From Candidatus Anaerobutyricum avicola (GTDB lineage Bacteria > Bacillota > Clostridia > Lachnospirales > Lachnospiraceae), in contig DXGQ01000037.1 in assembly GCA_019113845.1 (NCBI GenBank), forward strand, positions 1-37,032: a stretch of DNA of 37,032 nucleotides. Direction: 5' to 3'. Position numbers and translations under genes: made by a program. Shown piece after piece: positions 33,769-37,032 of the stretch. Every line of letters begins with the position of its first letter. Positions within the stretch are counted from its first letter, which is position 1. Under the pieces are notes generated by a model. It saw only the letters and a list, made by a program, of their open reading frames with translations. It searched no databases and was not told where the DNA came from.

Positions 33769-35246
33769 TGCCAACACTGTATATACACATGGGAACGCCG
33801 AAGACGGCGACCACATCCATTCAGATGTTTTTCGTGGAGAATCAGGAGCGTTTCCGGGAAAAGGGATACAGCTATCCGCTTCTGGATTTCGTGTATCCCC
33901 ATGTGGCCCACCGCAGGAACGGACATTTTCTGGTAGGCCGGGTCTTTAATCCGGATAAGACAGAAAATGTGGAGATGGAACAGGAACTTTGGGAGAGAGG
34001 TCTTGCCATGATTCACGGGGAGTTTGAGAAATATCCGAACGTTATCCTCTCCGATGAAAATATCTGGCACGCCTCCCTCGGCTCCAAGTTCGAGTTCTGG
34101 GAGAAGATCAAAGCCGACGCGGCGGAGCACGGATACGATATCAAGGTCATCGTCTACCTGCGCCGCCAGGACGGGCTTGCCATCTCCTGGCTCAGCCAGC
34201 AGGTAAAAGAAGGCTGGAACACCAATGCCTGCATCAAATGGACGTTTTTTAAGAAAAAGACCCGGAAGATCGTTCTGAATTATTATAATCATCTGGAGAA
34301 GATCGCCGCGGTCATCGGCAAAGAAAATATCATCGTCCGTGTATTTGAGAGGGGCAAATTTAAAGGAAACGGAAATACGATTTTTTCTGATTTTTTGGAG
34401 GCAGTAGGATTGGAATATAAAGATGAATATCAGATAACGGAAGCAGAAGCGAACAAATCTCTCACCGGAAACAGTCAGGAGATTATGCGGATCGTGAACT
34501 CCGTGCTCCCGGACAATCCGCGGGTTGTCGCTTTTATGAGAAACGCAGCCATGGCCTGTGAAGAATTAAAAGACCCGGAGAACAACTTTACCATGTTCTC
34601 CAAAGAAGAGCTCACCGCATTTCTCAAACGCTATGAGAAATGTAATGAGTCCATCGCGAAAGAATACCTGCACCAGGATGAGCCGTTGTTTGACACGAAG
34701 ATCAAAGAAGGCGAATGCTGGACGCCGGAAAACCGGTTCATGTATGAGGATATCATCCGCTACTTCGCCGATGTGGTCGTAAGACAGCAGGAGTGCATCG
34801 ACAAGATGACACAGGATATGAAACGGCTCAAAGAGAGCCGGATTGACGCTGTCAAACAGTACGCGGCAGAGTTTGAGCTGGAAAGACGCCAGGAAATGGA
34901 AGAGCAGGGCATCACACCGGAGGAAGAAGAAAAGTTCGAGACGGTCAGCGAGGTCATCTTAAACCAGCACAGAGACATCGAAGACATGGAAGAGACAACC
35001 AGAAAAATCGAGACGACAGACAACCGGATCCATGCGCTTCGGACAGAGAACCTGCTTCTCAAAAATGAACTGGTCGACCTGAAACGGGAAAATATGGAGA
35101 TGCGCAAACTGGCAGACCAGAGAGAGCGGGAGAACAAAAAGGATAAAAAAGAGCTGGAAAAAATGATCAAAGAGCTGCGGGAGGACGTCTTCTTCTACAG
35201 ACTCAAGAGAAAGATGCGTCATATTTCCGGCAAAGATGAACAGTAG
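33768..35246 (+). CDS. sulfotransferase-like protein 3 with long coiled coil
   Basis: A 492-residue relative of the two upstream sulfotransferases. HMGTPKTATTSIQMF (7-21) is the 5'-phosphosulfate loop and VIVYLRRQDGLAISW (about 126-140) the 3'-phosphate region. It keeps the middle segment lost in copy 2. From about residue 335 to 480 it is a strongly charged coiled coil, three times longer than in copy 1, ending with FFYRLKRKMRHIS. No signal peptide or membrane helix is visible, so it should act in the cytosol, perhaps docked to membrane enzymes by the coil. The start overlaps the cysNC stop by one base. The acceptor is unknown; surface glycan precursors are a fair guess. Confidence 0.85.
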   Translation: MPTLYIHMGTPKTATTSIQMFFVENQERFREKGYSYPLLDFVYPHVAHRRNGHFLVGRVFNPDKTENVEMEQELWERGLAMIHGEFEKYPNVILSDENIWHASLGSKFEFWEKIKADAAEHGYDIKVIVYLRRQDGLAISWLSQQVKEGWNTNACIKWTFFKKKTRKIVLNYYNHLEKIAAVIGKENIIVRVFERGKFKGNGNTIFSDFLEAVGLEYKDEYQITEAEANKSLTGNSQEIMRIVNSVLPDNPRVVAFMRNAAMACEELKDPENNFTMFSKEELTAFLKRYEKCNESIAKEYLHQDEPLFDTKIKEGECWTPENRFMYEDIIRYFADVVVRQQECIDKMTQDMKRLKESRIDAVKQYAAEFELERRQEMEEQGITPEEEEKFETVSEVILNQHRDIEDMEETTRKIETTDNRIHALRTENLLLKNELVDLKRENMEMRKLADQRERENKKDKKELEKMIKELREDVFFYRLKRKMRHISGKDEQ

Positions 35247-35299
35247 CGCAGTCGACGTTACAAATGAAAAGCAGTATAAAAATCTACGAGGCATCAACG

Positions 35300-36742
35300 A
35301 TGAACACAAAAAAGTTTATGTCAATGATCACGACCATGCTGAAGATTGGCTTTATAGGATTTGGGGGCGGTACCGCCCTCATTCCTGTTATAGAAGAGGA
35401 GATCGTAGAAAAAAACAAGATCGTGACCGAAGAACAATTTAACAATGAAGTAATGATCGCCAGCATCACGCCGGGAGCCCTCCCGGTGGAGATCGCCAGC
35501 GGGATCGGCTACCAGACCGATGGCAACCGGGGCATGATGGCGGCAGCCTCCGCCATGGCATTTCCCGGCGCCTTCCTGACGGTGCTCTTTCTCGTTCTCT
35601 TCTCCAGCGCCGGCGCGTCGGTAAAGACGCAGATCAGCTATCTGGCAGTAGGTATTTCTGCTTATATTATACTGACGCTGATCAAATACTGCACCGGCAC
35701 CCTGCAGCAGGCGAAAGACAAGAGTGAGATGATTCTGTACCTGATCATCATGATGGGCGTCTTCCTTCTCTCCGGAGAGGCAAGCATTTACCGGATTCTC
35801 GGTCTGTCCATCACACCGATATTCGGTATCTCCACCATCCAGATACTGGGAGCGGCCTTCTTCGTCATCCTGTTTACGAAAGGACAGCCGCGGGACAAAA
35901 AACGGGCAATCCCCGCCCTGTTTATCGCCCTGCTGTACTTTCTGTGCGCCGGAGAGGCGCACATCATTCCGGAGATGCTGCAGCCTTTCCTGGTCGGACT
36001 GATGATCCTCCTCTCCATCATCGGCATGGTACAGACACTGATGGACAGTAGCCAGAAACGGGCATTTGCCGGAAAGGCACTGACTATTTCCCTCATATGC
36101 TGGGGCTTATTTACCGTGATCTTATCCTTCCCGGCCATCATTTCCTTGCCGGGAGTAGCAAGATATATCGGCGACGGATTCCTGTCTTCTGTCCTCTCCT
36201 TCGGTGGAGGCGACGCCTACCTGTCTGTGGCCCAGGGAATGTTCGTGGACAGCGGCATGATCGGCTACCATGACTTTTATCAGAACATCGTCTCCGTTGC
36301 CAACGCCCTGCCGGGCTCCATTCTCTGCAAGATTCTGTCCGGCTGTGGCTACGTCCTCGGATACCAGCAGAGCGGCTCCGTGACCCTCGGTCTCTTCATG
36401 GCCATCTGCGGCTTCGCCTGCAGCGTGGCAGCCTCCGGCGCCATCGTCATCGTCGTCCGGATGATATACGATAAATACGAAAATCTCCGTATCTTCGCGG
36501 TGGTCAAACACTTTATCCGCCCGATCATCTCCGGCCTGCTGCTCAACGTGGCATTGTCCCTGTACTTATCCGGCATCCTCGAGATCGCCGGCGGCGGACT
36601 GAGCATGACGATACTATCCATCATCACTCTGCTCATCATCGTACTGGTTTTCGCCATCGAGCAGAAAAAAGACATACATTTGCTGTGGAAGATCGTGTTG
36701 GCAGCGGTCATCTCCTCTGTGGGATGTAATTTATTTGTATAA
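35300..36742 (+). CDS. CHR-family transporter (ChrA-like), candidate sulfate importer
   Basis: A 480-residue protein with two CHR domains in one chain. Each opens with the family motif: IGFIGFGGGTALIPVIEEE near the start and SFGGGDAYLSVAQGMF in the second half; NEVMIASITPGALPVEIASGIGYQ follows the first. About ten to twelve membrane helices. CHR proteins are named for chromate export, but chromate is a sulfate analogue and sulfate transport has been proposed for the family. Here the gene lies last in a cysD-cysNC-sulfotransferase operon, so I infer sulfate movement. Start 35300 has a weak GAGG site; 35264 is possible but has none. Confidence 0.85.
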   Translation: MNTKKFMSMITTMLKIGFIGFGGGTALIPVIEEEIVEKNKIVTEEQFNNEVMIASITPGALPVEIASGIGYQTDGNRGMMAAASAMAFPGAFLTVLFLVLFSSAGASVKTQISYLAVGISAYIILTLIKYCTGTLQQAKDKSEMILYLIIMMGVFLLSGEASIYRILGLSITPIFGISTIQILGAAFFVILFTKGQPRDKKRAIPALFIALLYFLCAGEAHIIPEMLQPFLVGLMILLSIIGMVQTLMDSSQKRAFAGKALTISLICWGLFTVILSFPAIISLPGVARYIGDGFLSSVLSFGGGDAYLSVAQGMFVDSGMIGYHDFYQNIVSVANALPGSILCKILSGCGYVLGYQQSGSVTLGLFMAICGFACSVAASGAIVIVVRMIYDKYENLRIFAVVKHFIRPIISGLLLNVALSLYLSGILEIAGGGLSMTILSIITLLIIVLVFAIEQKKDIHLLWKIVLAAVISSVGCNLFV

Positions 36743-36832
36743 AGTGCATAAAGAAAAAACCTCCAAAAATACAAAAATTTATAAATATAAACTAGTTCAC
36801 AAAAAATTTATAAAAAAATTTCAAAAAACGGG

Positions 36833-36911
36833 AAAGTGTAATGCTTTCTGTAATGGGGGGTTAGACTGTTCGTAAGAATTTTGAAAACTATTACACTTTT
36901 GCGACAGAAAG
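36833..36911 (+). promoter_or_regulatory. crossing stems (pseudoknot-like) over a ribosome site
   Basis: AAAGTGTAAT (36833-36842) pairs with ATTACACTTT (36890-36899). CTTTCTGT (36844-36851) pairs with ACAGAAAG (36904-36911). The two stems cross, which is pseudoknot topology. The last arm contains the start of the AGAAAGGGG ribosome site of the next gene, so pairing would block it. Confidence 0.5.
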
Positions 36912-36923
36912 GGGTTTTGGGAA

Positions 36924-37032
36924 GTGCGGGCGAGAGGATATAAACAGGAGCAGACCTTCCTCATCAAGGTGCTGGACAAACAGCACGGCACCTGGCAGGG
37001 CAGTATTCTCTGGGCCGAGGGGAAGAAAGAGC
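36924..37032 (+). CDS. hypothetical protein, N-terminal part
   Basis: The frame runs off the right edge after 36 codons. The GTG at 36924 follows AGAAAGGGG by 9 bases, and an in-frame stop lies 39 bases upstream, so the start is secure if the gene is real. The visible part reads EQTFLIKVLDKQHGTWQGSILW, which resembles small uncharacterised proteins common in Lachnospiraceae (a QTF, then QxxTWQG pattern), from memory. No function can be assigned. Confidence 0.65.
   Translation, partial: MRARGYKQEQTFLIKVLDKQHGTWQGSILWAEGKKE

Overview
The window reads as chromosome of a gut-type Clostridia, most likely Lachnospiraceae. Grounds: strong AGGAGG-type ribosome sites, TTGACA/TATAAT-type promoters with 16-18 bp spacers, a cobalt ECF transporter, many paired poly-T terminators, and protein families typical of that group (DacF-like carboxypeptidase with a C-terminal anchor, PF06541 membrane protein, AAA/PD-(D/E)XK multicopy proteins). 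The genus cannot be fixed from sequence alone.

Layout. 1-1967 looks like the end of an integrated element: the 3' part of an AAA-ATPase/PD-(D/E)XK gene, a 0.3 kb run of six near-perfect hairpins, and a precise 3'-half copy of tRNA-Arg(CCU) that begins at the anticodon loop, the classic scar of a tyrosine-recombinase attachment site. 2000-7442 is a gene graveyard: a PTS EIIA fragment, a deleted and frameshifted 6-phospho-beta-glucosidase, a MarR tail, a membrane/cytidylate-kinase-like fusion cut by a frameshift and a stop, an iron alcohol dehydrogenase with an internal deletion, and an Uma2 remnant. Only the TetR gene there looks intact. 7469-17936 is ordinary core genome: putP, a PF06541 protein, aroK-aroD, a lipid kinase, serS, a flavodoxin-like reductase, trmB with a structured leader, a D-Ala-D-Ala carboxypeptidase with a strange tail, and tRNA-Lys(CUU), followed by a likely 42-residue small protein.

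18332-23645 holds a two-component system, a sulfotransferase-like gene, an orphan response regulator with a degenerate receiver, and a decayed second sulfotransferase. The two sulfotransferase promoters share an 11-bp-spaced TTTAAT direct repeat placed exactly 5 bp before the -10 element. 23858-29429 holds an orphan BlaI repressor with its probable operator, the cobalt transporter cbiQOMN, a LOG-family nucleotide hydrolase, and a MetH-activation-like protein carrying a 42-bp tandem repeat.

29548-36742 is the most interesting part: a polysaccharide pyruvyl transferase, then cysD, cysNC (ATP sulfurylase GTPase fused to APS kinase), a third sulfotransferase joined to cysNC by a TAATG overlap, and a CHR-family transporter. 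Together these predict sulfate uptake, PAPS synthesis and transfer of sulfate to a surface glycan or similar acceptor, under control of the two-component system 11 kb upstream. No sulfate-reduction gene is visible. The window ends in a new gene whose ribosome site lies inside a pseudoknot-like pair of crossing stems.
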